From Oceanicola sp. 22II-s10i (GTDB taxonomy: Bacteria > Pseudomonadota > Alphaproteobacteria > Rhodobacterales > Rhodobacteraceae): a stretch of 64,000 bases of DNA. Below are positions 52,205-61,142 of the stretch, one piece after another (within the stretch, counting starts at the first letter, position 1; each line of letters begins with the position of its first letter). Below the pieces are notes generated by a model. The model did not search any database, was not told the origin of the DNA, and saw nothing but the letters and a program-made list of their open reading frames with translations. The position numbers were made by a program, and so were the translations under genes. The DNA lies in contig NZ_AQQU01000004.1 in NCBI RefSeq assembly GCF_002210105.1, positions 186,001-250,000 of the forward strand. Direction: 5' to 3'.

Positions 52205-53275
52205 TCACGTGTTGCCGATTGCGAGCTGCATTCCAGGCCAGTTTACATATTTATCGCCTGTTTCCCGGATATGCGTATAGCGTTTCAGGCTAACCCATGA
52301 CCTGTGTCCGCTGACCGCCGCGACATGGGGAATGTTCCAGCCCATCTCGAATAGCCGAGAAATGCCTTCATGGCGCAGATCGTGGAAGTGCAGATCCTCG
52401 ATCCCGAGCAGCTTGCAAGCGCGGGTGAAGTTGGCCGTGATTGCGTCCGGTGAGTAGGGGAAAATCTCACCTTTATGCCCGGGCATGCTGTCGATGATCC
52501 GAATGGCTTCCTCAGGCAGATCGACCCAGGTATCGTTTCCGAGCTTCTCGCCGGGATGCTTCATGTCACGAACAAGGATGCGTTTATGCTCCTTCTGGAA
52601 ATCGTCCCAGGTGAGTCGGGTGATCTCTGCCTGTCGGCGCGTCGAGAAGAGAGCGAACACGATCACCTTGTGCATGGGCATGGCCTGAGGTGTTCTCTGG
52701 CGCCGATCAATGAAATGAGCCAGCAGCCGGTCGAGTTCATCGAGGGTGGGTCTGCGGTTCCGCTGCGCGGAACGCGAGATGATCCCCATGCGGCGTGCGA
52801 CGGTGATCGCGTCTCTCATCTCTCGGTCATCCAGTCGGAAGTCCCACATCGGTCGAGCTATGGCGAATATGGAGGCGAGGTGGCTCGCGTAGTTCCCGAC
52901 GGTTTGCGGTTGTCCGGGCAGAGACTGAAGGAACTCGATGATATCCTTCGACTTGATGGTGGAGCAGGGCAGATCGGCGATTGGGTAGGTCGCGATGGTC
53001 CTGAGGACCTGCGCTTTCGTGCGACCGATTTCCTTTACGGCCTCTTCAGTGTAGCGCTCGATCGCTTTGGATAGCGGAGGGTCAGATACGTTCAGCTCCT
53101 CCAAGGCACCAGGCTTTGCTAGTTCTTTCTCGCGCTTCTTTATCCAGGTCGTCGCAGCTGGGCGTCTGTCAAAAGTCTTCGTCTCGTGATAGACGGTTCC
53201 CTCGCGCATCACTCGTACACGTGCCCTGTAGCTGTGACTTCCATCCTTGCGTTTGCGTGTGGTGATCGAGCCCAT
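52205..53275 (-). CDS. tyrosine recombinase (dusA-specific integrase)
   Basis: The 356-aa integrase starts MGSITTRKRKDGSHSYRARV, an N-terminal arm-binding domain typical for these integrases. The catalytic set is complete: Arg in 'FSTRRQAEITRLTWDD', 'HDLRHEGIS', 'SGHRSW' and Tyr in 'LKRYTHI'. ATG 53275 is preferred over longer in-frame options that overlap the dusA start. It lies beside dusA and reads away from it, exactly as known dusA-type integrases do; it should catalyse insertion and excision at the att repeats. Confidence 0.92.
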   Translation of the reverse strand: MGSITTRKRKDGSHSYRARVRVMREGTVYHETKTFDRRPAATTWIKKREKELAKPGALEELNVSDPPLSKAIERYTEEAVKEIGRTKAQVLRTIATYPIADLPCSTIKSKDIIEFLQSLPGQPQTVGNYASHLASIFAIARPMWDFRLDDREMRDAITVARRMGIISRSAQRNRRPTLDELDRLLAHFIDRRQRTPQAMPMHKVIVFALFSTRRQAEITRLTWDDFQKEHKRILVRDMKHPGEKLGNDTWVDLPEEAIRIIDSMPGHKGEIFPYSPDAITANFTRACKLLGIEDLHFHDLRHEGISRLFEMGWNIPHVAAVSGHRSWVSLKRYTHIRETGDKYVNWPGMQLAIGNT

Positions 53276-53394
53276 GATGGCCTCCCCATTTGGTCCACGA
53301 AATTGTATTTGGTCCACGGGACCAAATCCAGTGTCGAAATCGACGGGTTTGGCCCATGATGAGCGGAAACGAGACGAAATGTAGGTGCCTGTAA

Positions 53395-54402
53395 GTGACT
53401 GAAAAATATAAAAAACAAGACTTATCAAGAGTTTCCTGCCTGTCCGTGGCCCCGATGATGGACTGGACGGACCGCCATTGCCGATTCCTGCACCGCATGC
53501 TGTCGCGGGAGACGCTGCTCTATACCGAGATGGTGACCGCGCCGGCGTTGGTGCGGGGCGGCGCGGTGCATCTGCTGGACTTTTCGCCCGAGGAGCATCC
53601 GGTCGCCCTGCAGCTTGGCGGCTCGGATCCGGAGGAACTGGCCGAGGCCGCCCGGCTCGGGCAGGCGGCGGGGTATGACGAGATCAACCTCAACGTGGGA
53701 TGCCCGTCGGACCGGGTGCAGTCCGGCACCTTCGGGGCGGTGCTGATGAAGCAGCCGGGCCTCGTGGCCGATTGCGTCGCCGCGATGCGCGAGGCGGTGT
53801 CGGTCGAGGTCACCGTGAAATGCCGCATCGGCGTGGACGATCAGGACCCCGAAACGGTGCTGCCGGACTTTCTGGACCGCATCCGGGGCGCCGGTGTCGG
53901 CCGGGTGACGATCCACGCGCGCAAGGCGTGGCTGCAGGGGCTGAGCCCGAAGGAGAACCGGGATATTCCGCCGCTCGACTACGGGCTGGTGCTGCGGATG
54001 AAGCAGGCGTTTCCGGATCTCCACCTGTCGATCAACGGCGGTATCGCCTCTCTGCCGCAGGCGGTGGAGCTGCTGGAGGCGGGGATGGACGGGGTGATGG
54101 TGGGCCGGGCCGCATATCACGCGCCGACAGACATTCTGGCCGCGGCGGACCGGGTGATCTATGGCCACGACGCGCCCGTTACCGACCCGGTCGCGGTGGC
54201 GCGCGGGATGTTGCCCTATATCGAACGGCATCTGGCGCAGGGTGGAAAACTGGCGCAGGTGTCACGGCACATGCTGGGCCTGTTCGCCGGACGCCCCGGC
54301 GCGCGGCACTGGCGCCGGGTGCTGTCCGAAGGCGCGCACCGCCCCGGTGCTGGGCCCGAACTGGTCGAGGCGGCGCTGTCCGACCTCGCGCAGGCGGCCT
54401 AG
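53395..54402 (+). CDS. dusA: tRNA-dihydrouridine synthase A
   Basis: The 335-aa FMN enzyme reduces uridines in the tRNA D-loop. Seen: 'LSVAPMMDWTD' at about 16-26, 'NVGCPSDRVQSG' with the catalytic Cys near 105, 'KCRIGVDD', 'HARKAWLQGLSP' and 'NGGI'. The start is a GTG at 53395 within island DNA, giving a leader MTEKYKKQDLSRVSC unlike the old leader at 28886; so the island provides a new start and probably a new promoter. Its stop and that of the convergent MFS gene share CTAG. Confidence 0.92.
   Translation: MTEKYKKQDLSRVSCLSVAPMMDWTDRHCRFLHRMLSRETLLYTEMVTAPALVRGGAVHLLDFSPEEHPVALQLGGSDPEELAEAARLGQAAGYDEINLNVGCPSDRVQSGTFGAVLMKQPGLVADCVAAMREAVSVEVTVKCRIGVDDQDPETVLPDFLDRIRGAGVGRVTIHARKAWLQGLSPKENRDIPPLDYGLVLRMKQAFPDLHLSINGGIASLPQAVELLEAGMDGVMVGRAAYHAPTDILAAADRVIYGHDAPVTDPVAVARGMLPYIERHLAQGGKLAQVSRHMLGLFAGRPGARHWRRVLSEGAHRPGAGPELVEAALSDLAQAA
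53438..53471 (+). repeat. attR: right attachment repeat, inside dusA
   Basis: 34-bp copy of the repeat at 28914-28947, with three third-codon-position mismatches. It lies at codons 15-26 of the present dusA. Confidence 0.85.
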
Positions 54403-55580
54403 GCGGTCGCCCGGCTGCGGCGCGAGAAGACGACCAGCATCAGCGTCAGGGCCACCGTCGAACAGACGGCGATCGCCAGCAGCATCGGCAGGGCGGTGCC
54501 GTCGAAGAACAGACCCGACAACGTGATCATCAGCCCGCCGACGAGCATCTGCAGGGTGCCGCCCAGCGACGACGCCAGACCGGCGATGTCGCCGTGTTCG
54601 TCGAGAGACAGAACCATCGCGGTCGGGATCACAAGGCCGAGGCACGCGTTGCCGAGGAACAGACCGGCCATGATGACGGGCAGCGTGGCACCCCCGGCGA
54701 GCGCGATCAGGGCGAGCGTGGCGGTGAAGCCGAAGAACCCCCAGACCCCCGCCCGGACCACGCGCGTGATCCCGTAGCGCGCGCCGAGCGCGCCTGCCAC
54801 CTGCGAGGCGCCGAAGAAACCGACCGCGTTCACCGCGAAAGCCAGCGAGAAACCGGTCGCCGACAGGCCGAACTGGCCGGTGTAGACGAAACTGGCCGAG
54901 GCGATGAAGACAAAGAAGCTGGCCATGCCGAACCCGCCGATCAGGGTCAGCGAGACGAAGACGGGATCGCTCAGCAGCACCTTGGCCCCGCGCAGAAGGG
55001 CGCCGAAGTTCAGTGCGCGGCGCCGCTCGGCGGGTAGCGTTTCGGGCAGCGCCAAGAGCGCGACCGCGAGGTTCACCAGCGCCAGCACCGCCAGCACGCC
55101 GAAGATCGCGCGCCAGTCGGCAAAGGCGATCACGACGGTGCCCGCCAGCGGCGCCAGCATCGGCGAGACCGAGATCACCAGCATCAGCATCGCCATCAGG
55201 CGCGTCGCCTCGACACCGGTATAGCGGTCGCGGATCACCGCGCGGGTGACGACCATCAGCGAGGCTCCGCCAAGACCCTGCACCGCGCGCCAGAACGCCA
55301 GCGACCCGGCGCTGTCGGCCAGCGTCGCGCCGACGGAACCCAGCCCGAAGATCGCGAGCCCCAGCAGGATCGGCAGCTTGCGCCCGGTCCGGTCGGCCAG
55401 CGGGCCGTAGAACAGCTGGGCCATGCCGAAGGTCAGGAAATACGCGGTCAGCGTCTGCTGGATCTGCGCCTCGGTCGCGCCGAGGTCGGTCGCGATCATC
55501 GGCATCGCGGGCAGGTACATGTCGATGGCCAGGGGCCCGATCAGGCCCAGAAGGCCGAGGATGATGGCAAGACGCAGCAT
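54399..55580 (-). CDS. Bcr/CflA-family MFS drug efflux transporter
   Basis: The 393-aa protein begins MLRLAIILGLLGLIGPLAID and has twelve hydrophobic segments with the family marks 'IDMYLPAMPMIATDLG' (19-34), 'YGPLADRTGRKLPILLG' after TM2 and 'RAVQGLGGASLMVVTRAVIR' near TM4. Such proteins export bicyclomycin, chloramphenicol or other small molecules. It is convergent with dusA and shares its stop region. Single-gene unit. Confidence 0.9.
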   Translation of the reverse strand: MLRLAIILGLLGLIGPLAIDMYLPAMPMIATDLGATEAQIQQTLTAYFLTFGMAQLFYGPLADRTGRKLPILLGLAIFGLGSVGATLADSAGSLAFWRAVQGLGGASLMVVTRAVIRDRYTGVEATRLMAMLMLVISVSPMLAPLAGTVVIAFADWRAIFGVLAVLALVNLAVALLALPETLPAERRRALNFGALLRGAKVLLSDPVFVSLTLIGGFGMASFFVFIASASFVYTGQFGLSATGFSLAFAVNAVGFFGASQVAGALGARYGITRVVRAGVWGFFGFTATLALIALAGGATLPVIMAGLFLGNACLGLVIPTAMVLSLDEHGDIAGLASSLGGTLQMLVGGLMITLSGLFFDGTALPMLLAIAVCSTVALTLMLVVFSRRSRATA

Positions 55581-55766
55581 GGGGAGCGCTCCGGTTGTGC
55601 GGTCCGGTGACCGTCGATCCGCCGGGGTCTACGCCCCTTGGCCCGTCAGGGGAATGCTGCATTGCCGCACGGACGCGGGTGCAGCTGTGCACGGTCGGGC
55701 GCCGCACTTGCGGCGCGCGGGGAAACGTGCTTGTGACGGACATCCGCATGACGGACGGGGGACAAG

Positions 55767-56588
55767 ATGGAAGACACCGGCCTTATCCTGACGATGCTGG
55801 CCCTGCTGGCGGTGATCGGCGCCTTCGCGGGCGTGCTGGCCGGGCTGCTGGGTGTCGGCGGCGGCATCGTGCTGGTGCCCGCGTTCTTCTATGCCTTCCA
55901 GACGCTTGGCTTTGACGGGCCGAACCTGATGCAGATCTGCCTGGCCACCTCGCTGGCCACGATCGTCATAACCTCGCTCAGATCGCTGCATTCGCACAAC
56001 CGCAAGGGCGCGGTGGACTGGGACATCCTGAAGGCATGGGCGCCGGGGATCGTGGTCGGGGCCCTGCTGGGGATGCTGGTCGCTGCGTCTGTCCGGTCGG
56101 TGGCGCTGCAGGTCCTGTTCGGGGTGCTGGGGATCGTCGTGGGGCTCTATCTCGGGTTCGGGCGGGCGGAATGGCGGCTGGCCGACGCGATGCCCAAGGG
56201 GCTGAAACGCGCGATCCTGTCGCCCCTGCTTGGGTTCCTGTCGGTGCTGATGGGGATCGGCGGCGGCAGTTTCGGGGTGCCGCTTATGACGCTCTACAAC
56301 CGGCCGATCCACCGGGCCGTGGCCACCGCGTCGGGCTTTGGCGTGGTGATCGCCGTGCCCTCGGTCATCGGCTTCCTGCTCTACACGCCGCAGGGCCAGA
56401 TCCCGCCCTATTCGGTCGGCGCGGTGAACCTACCGGCCTTTTTCGTGGTCATCGCGATGACCCTCATCACCACGCCTTGGGGTGTGAAACTGGCCCACGC
56501 GACGGATCCCAAGCCGCTGCGCCGGACCTTTGCGGTCTTCCTGTTGCTGGTCGCCCTGAACATGCTGCGCAAGGCCATATTCGGCTGA
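55767..56588 (+). CDS. sulfite exporter TauE/SafE-family permease
   Basis: The 273-aa membrane protein shows the internal repeat of the family: 'VLAGLLGVGGGIVLVPAF' (about 23-40) and 'LSVLMGIGGGSFGVPLMTL' (about 155-173), each starting a bundle of four membrane segments. TauE/SafE proteins move sulfite, sulfoacetate or related anions across the inner membrane. It stands alone on the plus strand; the substrate cannot be read from context. Confidence 0.9.
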   Translation: MEDTGLILTMLALLAVIGAFAGVLAGLLGVGGGIVLVPAFFYAFQTLGFDGPNLMQICLATSLATIVITSLRSLHSHNRKGAVDWDILKAWAPGIVVGALLGMLVAASVRSVALQVLFGVLGIVVGLYLGFGRAEWRLADAMPKGLKRAILSPLLGFLSVLMGIGGGSFGVPLMTLYNRPIHRAVATASGFGVVIAVPSVIGFLLYTPQGQIPPYSVGAVNLPAFFVVIAMTLITTPWGVKLAHATDPKPLRRTFAVFLLLVALNMLRKAIFG

Positions 56589-56685
56589 CACCCGCCGCGC
56601 GGATTCCCACGGATTACCCCGTCAGGGACACGTTGGGGCCGCATTCGATTGCCATCTTCTGCTCAACACCAGCAGGAGTCCGGCC

Positions 56686-57744
56686 ATGCTTGAGCTACTT
56701 GTCGTCTTTACGCTCGCATCTATCGGTATCTATTTCACGACGACCGGCAACGATCCGCAGCCGGAGAATTCCGGCCGGGACGACGGCTATGATCGCGGCG
56801 AAAGCGGCGAGGAAGAGGGTGGCATCGGCATTCTCGGCGTCGACATCGGTCGCCGCGCCCGACAGAAGCGCAAGCGCAAGGCCAAGGAGGCCGCGCGCAT
56901 GGCCGAGGAGGCCGCGGTCGACACCGGGATGGACGAGGCCGGTATGGACGAGGCAGAGAGCGCCGCGCGTCCGGCGCGGGCCAAGCCGGCCTTTCTGCTG
57001 AATGCCGAGGCGCATGAGGACGACCTGCTGGACGACGACGGCAACGACGTTCTGGGCGCCGAGGACCGGCTGAGCCTTGGCGGCGCACCGGCGCAGGTCG
57101 AGAACGAGGATCCCGCATTCGACGACGCCATTCTGGGCGCCACGATCCGTTCGGTCATGGCCGAAGCGGGAGACTCCGGCCAGTCCAGCCGCCCGAAAAA
57201 GCCCGCGCGGCGTTCGACGCCCGAACTGGACCGGATGCGCGAACTGATGCGGCGCGAGGACATGTTCGTGCCCGCAGCGGAGTCCCTTTCGACCGCGGAG
57301 TTCCGGGACGAATACGAGTCCGAAGCTGAGCCCGAGTTTGAAATGTCCGGACATGACCCCGATCTCGACGAGGCCGATCTCGACAATGATTTCGAAGACG
57401 CGCTGTCGCCCGCGCCGGCGCAGAGCCTCGAAGGCTGGTCCGATGACGACGACGAGGATGACGACGACGATCTGCGGGCCATGCAAGCCCTGCGGGAAGC
57501 GGCCGAGGCAGACTATGACGGCCCGCCGGTGATCGAGGATTTCGACCCGCGCGAGGATCAGATCGTCATCGGCTATCAGCAGGGCGAAGCGGGTGACGGC
57601 CGGATCGGCATCGTCGAGGACCCCGAGAATCCGGGCGATGCGCTGGTCAAGCTGGGCGGTCGCGTGGTCGCCATCGTGCCGGGCGGCTTCGGCAAGGTCC
57701 GCGCGCATCACATCGACCTCTTCGTGATGGAAGAGGCCGCCTGA
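56686..57744 (+). CDS. acidic membrane-anchored protein with RTX-like C-terminus
   Basis: The 352-aa product has one N-terminal membrane segment (MLELLVVFTLASIGIYFTTT), a basic patch (RRARQKRKRKAKEAARMAEE), then long Asp/Glu-rich stretches (DDDDEDDDDDLRAMQALREA). The last ~70 residues contain 'VIEDFDPREDQIVIGY' and 'GGRVVAIVPG', which resemble the final strands of RTX/hemolysin-type calcium proteins. Related proteins in Rhodobacteraceae are uncharacterised. It runs convergent with the DUF1289 gene (3-nt gap). Confidence 0.7.
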   Translation: MLELLVVFTLASIGIYFTTTGNDPQPENSGRDDGYDRGESGEEEGGIGILGVDIGRRARQKRKRKAKEAARMAEEAAVDTGMDEAGMDEAESAARPARAKPAFLLNAEAHEDDLLDDDGNDVLGAEDRLSLGGAPAQVENEDPAFDDAILGATIRSVMAEAGDSGQSSRPKKPARRSTPELDRMRELMRREDMFVPAAESLSTAEFRDEYESEAEPEFEMSGHDPDLDEADLDNDFEDALSPAPAQSLEGWSDDDDEDDDDDLRAMQALREAAEADYDGPPVIEDFDPREDQIVIGYQQGEAGDGRIGIVEDPENPGDALVKLGGRVVAIVPGGFGKVRAHHIDLFVMEEAA

Positions 57745-57747
57745 GCT

Positions 57748-57990
57748 TTACTGATCGCCGCCGCGCGCCAGCCGCGCGGCCCGGCCGCCCCGCCGCCGCA
57801 CCAGTTGCGGGCGGCGGTCCGGCAATTCGGCCATGATCCGCGCCCGTTCCTCGGAGGAATAGGTCATCCACAGCGCGATCTCGTCCCGCGTCCGCAGGCA
57901 GCCGGTGCACAGGCCCGCATCCGGATGGATCATGCAGATCTTGACGCAGGGCGAGGAGATCTCGCGCCGCTTCCAGACTTCATCGCTCAT
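57748..57990 (-). CDS. DUF1289-domain protein
   Basis: The 80-aa product has the DUF1289 pattern 'SPCVKICMIHPDAGLCTGCL', a four-Cys cluster, followed by 'RTRDEIALWMTYSSEERARI' and a basic C-terminal tail. Its start overlaps the stop of ruvX (ATGA), so it is coupled to it. Function unknown; a small zinc or Fe-S binding protein is likely. Confidence 0.85.
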   Translation of the reverse strand: MSDEVWKRREISSPCVKICMIHPDAGLCTGCLRTRDEIALWMTYSSEERARIMAELPDRRPQLVRRRGGRAARLARGGDQ

Positions 57991-58463
57991 GCGGCCCCTC
58001 CGAGATGGCGCAGCCGGTCCAGCACGCCCTGCAGGATGTAGCCCGCGGCGACATGGTCGATGACCTCGGCCCGGCGGCGGCGCGAGGTATCGGCCTCCAG
58101 CAGCGCGCGTTCGGCGGCGACGGTGGACAGGCGTTCGTCCCAGAAGGTGACCGGCAGGTCGATGACCTTCTGCAGGTTGCGGGCGAAGGCGCGGGTGGAC
58201 TGGCAGCGCGGCCCCTCCGTCCCGTCCATGTTGCGGGGCAGGCCGAGCACCAGACCGGCAATGTCGCGTTTGGCGACGATCTCGGCCAGCGCCTCGGCGT
58301 CGGTGGTGAACTTCTTGCGGCGGATGGTGGACAGCGGCGTCGCGACGCTGCGCATCGCGTCGGACACGGCGACGCCGATGGTCTTGTCGCCCAGATCCAG
58401 CCCCGCGATGGCGCGGTAGGCGGGCAGCGCGGCCGCGAAATCCTCGACGGTATCGTAGATCAT
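57987..58463 (-). CDS. ruvX: Holliday junction resolvase-like / pre-16S rRNA nuclease RuvX
   Basis: The 158-aa YqgF-family protein has the RNase H-like core: 'IAGLDLGDKTIGVAVSD' (about 18-34), 'GLVLGLPRNMDGTEGP' and 'FWDERLSTVAAERALLE', with catalytic Asp and Glu, and a final 'IDHVAAGYILQGVLDRL'. It is involved in 16S rRNA 5' maturation. The gene overlaps ccmI upstream and DUF1289 downstream by 4 nt each, forming a tight operon. Confidence 0.9.
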   Translation of the reverse strand: MIYDTVEDFAAALPAYRAIAGLDLGDKTIGVAVSDAMRSVATPLSTIRRKKFTTDAEALAEIVAKRDIAGLVLGLPRNMDGTEGPRCQSTRAFARNLQKVIDLPVTFWDERLSTVAAERALLEADTSRRRRAEVIDHVAAGYILQGVLDRLRHLGGAA

Positions 58464-59674
58464 TCCGACAGGCCCGCCCGGACCGCCGCTTCGCGGATCA
58501 TCGCCAGATCGTCCTCGCGCCCGGCAAAGACCTGCAGCGCCTCGTCATAGATCGCGCGGGCCTGCCCGGTGTTGCCGAGCACGCCGTAAGCCCCGATCAG
58601 CCGGGCCCACTCCTCGGCCGTCCCGCCCTGCGCGGCCAGCCGTTCGGACAAACGCGAGACCATGCCCCGGATCATCTCCTGCCGGTCCTCGGCGCTCATG
58701 TCGCGGGCAGCGGCGACGTCGTCGGCACTCGGCCCCGCCAGTTGCTCGACCGGCGCAGGCTGTTCGTAGTCGACACCCGCCAGCATCGCGGCCTCGTCGA
58801 TCTGCGCGCGGATCGGGGCGATCCACGGCTCGTCTTCGGGGCCCTTGCGCAGCAGCCGGTCCCAGATGCGGAAGGCCACATCGGGCCGCCCGGTCTGCCG
58901 CCACATGACGCCGAGGTAATACTGCGCCCCACCCAGCGTCTCGTCCCGCGCGACCGCCGCGCGGAGCGCCTGTTCCGCCTGCGGCGAGACATAGCCGCCC
59001 GCCGCGAGGATCAGGTATTCGCCGTAATCCAGATAGTCCTGCGCCCCGGCGCCGTTCCCGAGGATCGACAGCACGCGCTCCTGTGCGGCATAGGCGGCGG
59101 TGAACCGGCCAAGCGCCGCCTCGTTACGTGCCAGCAGCCGGTGCCCCTGCAGGTCGTCGGGCCGGCCCGCCACGGCGGCGCGCAGCTTTTCCATCAGGTC
59201 GAGGAAATCCTGCGACACCTCGGGGGCCGGCATCGGCGGGACATCGGCCTCGGCAGCGGCCTGCGAGGGGCGGTTCTCCTTGAATTCCTTGGCCCGTTCC
59301 AGCCGGTCCGCCAGCGGCAGATCGCCATAGCCCGGCACGCCCATTTGCAGGTAGACGCCGAACGTCACGGCGGCCAGCACGACGCCGACCCCGGCCAGAG
59401 CCAGGGGCCCCGCGCGGCGCGACGCCTGCACGGCGCCCTTCGCGGCGGCATCGGCGGCCAGCAGACGGCGGGCGATCTCGTTCTTCAACCGCGCGCCTTC
59501 CTCGGCCCCGATGGTGCCGCGTGCCATGTCGCGGTCGACCTCGGCCAGCTGCGCGCGATAGACGGGCACATCCGCACCGCCCGCGGCAGGCAGGCCATGC
59601 GCGCGCAGGGCGGTCAGGCCCATCACGGCGGCAACCCCGAGCGTCAGTGCGGCAGCGATGATCCAGAACAGCAT
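58460..59674 (-). CDS. ccmI: c-type cytochrome biogenesis protein CcmI
   Basis: The 404-aa membrane protein starts MLFWIIAAALTLGVAAVMGL. It has two membrane segments (the second 'LALAGVGVVLAAVTFGVYLQ', ~100) around a leucine-zipper-like cytoplasmic loop 'QLAEVDRDMARGTIGAEEGA', then a periplasmic TPR-rich domain (LLARNEAALGRFTAAYAAQE; EQALRAAVARDETLGGAQYY). CcmI presents apocytochrome to the heme lyase. The ATG at 59674 has GGAGAGG upstream. It overlaps ruvX by ATGA. Confidence 0.88.
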   Translation of the reverse strand: MLFWIIAAALTLGVAAVMGLTALRAHGLPAAGGADVPVYRAQLAEVDRDMARGTIGAEEGARLKNEIARRLLAADAAAKGAVQASRRAGPLALAGVGVVLAAVTFGVYLQMGVPGYGDLPLADRLERAKEFKENRPSQAAAEADVPPMPAPEVSQDFLDLMEKLRAAVAGRPDDLQGHRLLARNEAALGRFTAAYAAQERVLSILGNGAGAQDYLDYGEYLILAAGGYVSPQAEQALRAAVARDETLGGAQYYLGVMWRQTGRPDVAFRIWDRLLRKGPEDEPWIAPIRAQIDEAAMLAGVDYEQPAPVEQLAGPSADDVAAARDMSAEDRQEMIRGMVSRLSERLAAQGGTAEEWARLIGAYGVLGNTGQARAIYDEALQVFAGREDDLAMIREAAVRAGLSE

Positions 59675-59847
59675 GGGCGACCCTCTCCTGCGCCCCTTTA
59701 CCCTGTCTGCGGGAACGGAAAAAGCACCAATACCTGCGCGATCCGTCGCATGTCGCAACTGTGATGCGACATGACGTTCCCGGTCGGCGGCGCTTTGCGA
59801 TAAGGGTCCAGAAGGACATCTGTCACAGCCCCGGAGTCGCCCGCGCC

Positions 59848-61095
59848 ATGAAACGCTATTCCGCCTTCGCCATCGCCCGAGAGGCCCTGCGGCATCACAC
59901 CGGATGGGAACGCGCCTGGGCCTCGCCCGAGCCGCGCGCCGCGTATGATGTCATCATCATCGGCGCCGGGGGGCACGGCCTTGCGACGGCTTATTACCTT
60001 GGCAAGAACCACGGCATCACCAACGTCGCGGTGCTGGAAAAGGGCTGGCTGGGTGGCGGGAACACCGGGCGGAACACGACGATCATTCGCTCGAACTACC
60101 TTCAGGATCCGTCCGCCGCGATCTACGAAAAGGCGCGGGACCTGTATGAAACGCTCAGCCAGGACCTGAACTACAACATCATGTTCAGCCCGCGCGGCGT
60201 CATCATGCTGGCCCAGACCGAACACGAGGTGCGCGGCTACCGGCGGACGGCCCATGCCAACGCGCTGCAGGGCGTGACGACCGAATTCATCAGCCCCGAG
60301 CGGGTCAAGGAAATCGTGCCGATCATCAACATCGACGGGCCGCGCTATCCTGTGCTGGGCGGGCTGTTGCAGGCGCGCGGCGGCACCGCCCGGCACGACG
60401 CCGTGGCCTGGGGCTATGCCCGTGCCTGTTCGGCCATGGGGATGCACATCATCCAGCAGTGCGAAGTGACCGGCATCCGGTCCGAGGGCGGCAAGGTCAC
60501 CGGCGTCAGCACCTCCAAGGGCGACATCGGCTGCAACCGTCTGGGCATCGTCGTCGCGGGGCATTCCGGCGTGGTGGCCGAGATGGCGGGCTTCCGTCTG
60601 CCGATCGAATCCGTCGCGCTGCAGGCGCTGGTCAGCGAGCCGATCAAACCCTGCATGGACGTCGTCGTGATGGCGAACACGGTCCACGGCTACATGAGCC
60701 AGTCCGACAAGGGCGAGATGGTGATCGGCGGCGGCGCGGACGGCTACAACAACTACACGCAGCGCGGCAGCTTCCACCACATCGAGGAAACGGTCCGCGC
60801 GCTGGTCGAGACCTTCCCCATGATCTCGCGCCTCAAGATGCTGCGGCAGTGGGGCGGGATCGTGGACATGACCGGCGACCGCTCGCCCATCATCTCCAGG
60901 ACGCCGCTCGGCGGATGCTACATCAACTGCGGCTGGGGCACCGGCGGGTTCAAGGCGATCCCCGGTTCGGGCTGGGCGATGGCCGACATGATGGCCAAGG
61001 GCGAACCGGGGCCGCTCTGCGCCGAGTTCGGGCTGGACCGGTTCCGCGAGGGCCGCTTCATCGACGAAAGCGTCGCCGCGGGGGTGGCGCACTGA
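59848..61095 (+). CDS. soxB: sarcosine oxidase subunit beta
   Basis: The 415-aa flavoprotein begins MKRYSAFAIAREALRHHTGW, has the FAD-binding 'VIIIGAGGHGLATAYYLGKN' (about 35-54) and 'HDAVAWGYARACSAMGMH' (about 176), the region that holds the covalent FMN His, and 'GCYINCGWGTGGFKAIPGSG' near the end. Together with SoxA, SoxD and SoxG it oxidises sarcosine to glycine with transfer of the methyl to THF. In most genomes soxD follows directly; here it is 1.4 kb away. soxG is not in view. Confidence 0.93.
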   Translation: MKRYSAFAIAREALRHHTGWERAWASPEPRAAYDVIIIGAGGHGLATAYYLGKNHGITNVAVLEKGWLGGGNTGRNTTIIRSNYLQDPSAAIYEKARDLYETLSQDLNYNIMFSPRGVIMLAQTEHEVRGYRRTAHANALQGVTTEFISPERVKEIVPIINIDGPRYPVLGGLLQARGGTARHDAVAWGYARACSAMGMHIIQQCEVTGIRSEGGKVTGVSTSKGDIGCNRLGIVVAGHSGVVAEMAGFRLPIESVALQALVSEPIKPCMDVVVMANTVHGYMSQSDKGEMVIGGGADGYNNYTQRGSFHHIEETVRALVETFPMISRLKMLRQWGGIVDMTGDRSPIISRTPLGGCYINCGWGTGGFKAIPGSGWAMADMMAKGEPGPLCAEFGLDRFREGRFIDESVAAGVAH

Positions 61096-61142
61096 TGCAT
61101 CCGACCGCCGGCCATCCTGTCAGCCGTCCGGGCCGCTCCGGC

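Larger units (their letters stand above)
28914..53437. mobile_element. integrated genomic island in dusA (about 24.5 kb)
   Basis: The island is bounded by the attL and attR repeats in the dusA 5' end. The tyrosine integrase is at its right end, next to the intact dusA, and the left end has the stranded dusA start. The island supplies dusA with a replacement N-terminus (GTG 53395). Contents: three or four candidate phage-defence operons, an AbiE toxin-antitoxin pair, a PrtN-like regulator, an IS5 remnant and truncated genes. No capsid, tail or replication genes are seen, so it is not a functional prophage; it may be a decayed prophage or a satellite-type element. Confidence 0.85.

Noticed and set aside
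28914-53437. Intact prophage
   Set aside because: No structural, lysis or replication genes were recognised; only integrase and a PrtN-like regulator hint at phage ancestry.
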